Of a DNA stretch of 15,620 bases, positions 14,328 to 15,620 are shown piece by piece (position 1 is the stretch's first letter; the number at the start of each line of letters is the position of its first letter). The notes beneath the pieces are model-generated. The model worked only from the letters and a program-made list of their open reading frames with translations. It made no database searches and was not told the DNA's origin. The DNA comes from an uncultured Lachnospiraceae bacterium. GTDB lineage: Bacteria > Bacillota > Clostridia > Lachnospirales > Lachnospiraceae. Location of the stretch: positions 1-15,620 of the forward strand of contig CATZYB010000035.1 in the NCBI GenBank assembly GCA_958426095.1, written 5' to 3'. Made by a program: the position numbers and the translations under genes.

Positions 14328-14693
14328 TTACAAATAAAGCGCCAGGCTCACCGCAAGGCACTTACAGAATTCCGGGCTGTACAGAATATTGCTGTCCACT
14401 CGTCCCATGTATCTGATGATTCGGCGCTTATCCAGCGTTTTCAGCTGCTCCAGAATCACCATGGAAGGTCGGCTCAGCCCTCGCACCTGTTCCAGCAGGA
14501 AATGTGTCGGCTGATTCGGCTTTTTATCAATGTTGGAGGTGAGCGGCGCGGCAATCAGCGTGGGGCTGAAGAAATTACCCGTGTTGTTCTGAAGAATCAT
14601 CACCGGGCGGATACCGCCGATCTCTGCACCCACAACCGGATCGAGGTTCGCCAGATAGACGTCTCCGCGCCGGTACTCCCAGTTTTTCCGCAA
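14328..14693 (-). CDS. PemK/MazF family toxin-like protein
   Basis: I chose TTG at 14693, giving 121 residues (RKNWEYRRGDVYLANLDPVVG), because GGGAGG stands 8 bases before it; a GTG three codons earlier (14702) overlaps that site. The MazF fold signature is present: RGDVYLANLDP at the N-terminus, GGIRPVMILQNN with the conserved arginine, LIAAPLTSN with the conserved threonine, and HFLLEQVRGLSRPSMVILEQLKTLDKRRI. MazF-type toxins cut RNA in single strands. The usual MazE antitoxin gene is not found directly upstream; about 440 bases of non-coding DNA lie there instead. Its place before DUF6870 and the recombinases suggests a stabilising or regulatory role in the element. A non-toxic RNA-binding variant cannot be excluded. 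Confidence 0.85.
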   Translation of the reverse strand: MRKNWEYRRGDVYLANLDPVVGAEIGGIRPVMILQNNTGNFFSPTLIAAPLTSNIDKKPNQPTHFLLEQVRGLSRPSMVILEQLKTLDKRRIIRYMGRVDSNILYSPEFCKCLAVSLALYL

Positions 14694-15133
14694 TGGCTTC
14701 ACCTCCCAAACCTCAAATTCTATATACTGCCTCCCATTCGTCCACGACTCCCGGAGGCGGGGAACTCACCAGGCGGCAGTCTGCGAAGCTGCCTCATAGG
14801 AATCTAACCTCCCCGCCTTCATTGTGGCCGGGCCGCGAATTACGGAAGTATCATTATCCCTTGTGCGTTTCATGGCCTTATCCGTTGCAGCCGGATATTT
14901 CTGATTGGTTCGGAATCGCTCACCGCCTTGCTTTCCGTAATCACCCGAATCGGGCAGGCGTGTCATCGCGCACCATCATGCAGCTGGAGAATCTCTCCCG
15001 CACAGGAACGTACCTGATGAATGTGTATGAAATTTTCAAGGTTCAGCAAGCAGAGCACGAATCGTTTTTATCAGACAGACCCATTTGCTCCTCTCACCCT
15101 TTAGCCGGTGGGAAAGCTTGTTTTCGGACAGGC
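14694..15133 (-). ncRNA. Non-coding, probably structured region between the sigma-like gene and mazF
   Basis: No supported gene lies in these 440 bases; two short open frames lack ribosome sites. There is a nested stem near the mazF start: AGGCGGGGA (14755-14763) pairs with TCCCCGCCT (14810-14818), enclosing GGCAG (14775-14779) with CTGCC (14789-14793). Further short hairpins are CCCGA/TCGGG at 14944-14954 and GGAGA/TCTCC at 14986-14998. A 5' leader or a small RNA is plausible; no known class is recognised. Confidence 0.35.
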
Positions 15134-15559
15134 TCAAAGAGATTTTTTGATTTTTTCTTTCAGGCGTGTCCAGCGCCGGTGCGCAGTGTTTTCGGATAAC
15201 CCGATCTCCAGAGAAATCTCGGAAAATGATTTTCCCTGAGATCTTCTCAGCGCAATCAGAACGGTAATCGGGTCGGTTTCAGAAAGCAGACTGAACAGCG
15301 CAGGGCTGTCGATGCCGTCCAGAAAATCCGAAACGGTTTTCACATCCGGTTTCTCCTCATCTGCTGCAAGCTGTTCGAGATAATCGCCGCCATCCGCATG
15401 ATGTTCGTAATACCGCCGGTCAGAATTGAAAATCTCCCAATCGTAGGCACGAAGCTGCGCAATCCTGTCCTCGCTGACGCCAAGCTCGCGCAGCTGTTTT
15501 TCCTCGGCTTCTTTCCAGATACGCCATTTCCTGTCCTCCCGTCCGTGGTTGTATGCCAT
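15134..15559 (-). CDS. Sigma-70 region 4-like helix-turn-helix protein (141 aa)
   Basis: I take the ATG at 15559 because GGAGG lies 8 bases upstream; a TTG five codons earlier falls inside that site. The N-terminus (MAYNHGREDRKWRIWKEAEE) is charged and helical, and the middle is acidic and loosely structured. Residues about 100-140 (VLIALRRSQGKSFSEISLEIGLSENTAHRRWTRLKEKIKK) form a region-4-type helix-turn-helix. Region 2, needed for -10 recognition, is missing, so this is a regulator or sigma-like activator, not a full sigma factor. Similar small proteins are common in Firmicutes conjugative elements. It is the first element gene visible in transcription order; its upstream partners lie beyond the edge. 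Confidence 0.8.
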   Translation of the reverse strand: MAYNHGREDRKWRIWKEAEEKQLRELGVSEDRIAQLRAYDWEIFNSDRRYYEHHADGGDYLEQLAADEEKPDVKTVSDFLDGIDSPALFSLLSETDPITVLIALRRSQGKSFSEISLEIGLSENTAHRRWTRLKEKIKKSL

Positions 15560-15620
15560 TCTTTCTTCCTCCAATCAGAATTGATTGAGAGGGCAGAGAA
15601 AAGCCCCCTCATTTTCCCAA

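Noticed and set aside
14766..14966. Minus-strand open frame (66 aa) in the same gap
   Set aside because: In the direction of the operon but without a ribosome site and low in hydrophobic residues. I could not support it as a gene.
14693..15199. Plus-strand open frame (168 aa) over the gap before mazF
   Set aside because: No ribosome site, it overlaps the sigma-like gene in antisense, and its composition is irregular (proline/serine-rich, then aromatic). The region looks like structured non-coding DNA.
15580..15615. GC-rich hairpin upstream of the sigma-like gene as a terminator
   Set aside because: The stem needs a G-U pair or bulge, has no clear U-tract on the minus strand, and the gene before it lies outside the window.

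Overview
The window joins two different kinds of DNA. Positions 1 to about 8,890 are AT-rich (roughly a third G+C by eye) with small intergenic repeats. A DUF3768 protein, a family I know from Alphaproteobacteria and their plasmids, makes an AT-rich gut or host-associated alphaproteobacterium the best guess for the host. Positions from about 8,900 to the right edge are clearly GC-richer and carry genes in a Firmicutes (Clostridia) style: three tandem large serine recombinases, DUF6870, a PemK/MazF toxin and a small sigma-like helix-turn-helix protein. The right part reads as one end of an integrative element, with the rest lying beyond the right edge.

Layout of the host part. At the left edge is a partial minus-strand gene (1-413) with a core-binding-like N-terminus. 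It is divergent from a plus-strand protein with HUH rolling-circle-initiator motifs (812-1885), which is followed by a class II Fic protein (1984-3072). The fic leader holds three in-phase 11-bp direct repeats. Between 3,073 and 3,435 are a palindrome and a bulged hairpin. Next come minus-strand small genes: an 88-aa protein, and an operon of a 43-aa ORF, an 85-aa core-binding-like protein and DUF3768. Two copies of a 98-bp repeat, each carrying a terminator-like hairpin, sit after the 88-aa gene and after the small operon.

From 4,902 to about 8,893 is a minus-strand operon: the C-terminal part of an Eco57I-like N6-adenine methyltransferase, a GIY-YIG/superfamily 2 helicase fusion, and a small membrane-anchored protein. 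This looks like a restriction-modification or related defence system. The methyltransferase is cut exactly at its catalytic NPPY motif, where the GC-rich element begins.

Layout of the element, in transcription order on the minus strand: sigma-like protein (15559-15134), about 440 bp of apparently structured non-coding DNA, MazF-like toxin, DUF6870, then three recombinases linked by 1-4 base overlaps and ended by two hairpins, the second followed by a U-tract. The natural reading is that one or more recombinases integrated the element into the methyltransferase gene. That would disable methylation and cut the helicase/nuclease off from its promoter.
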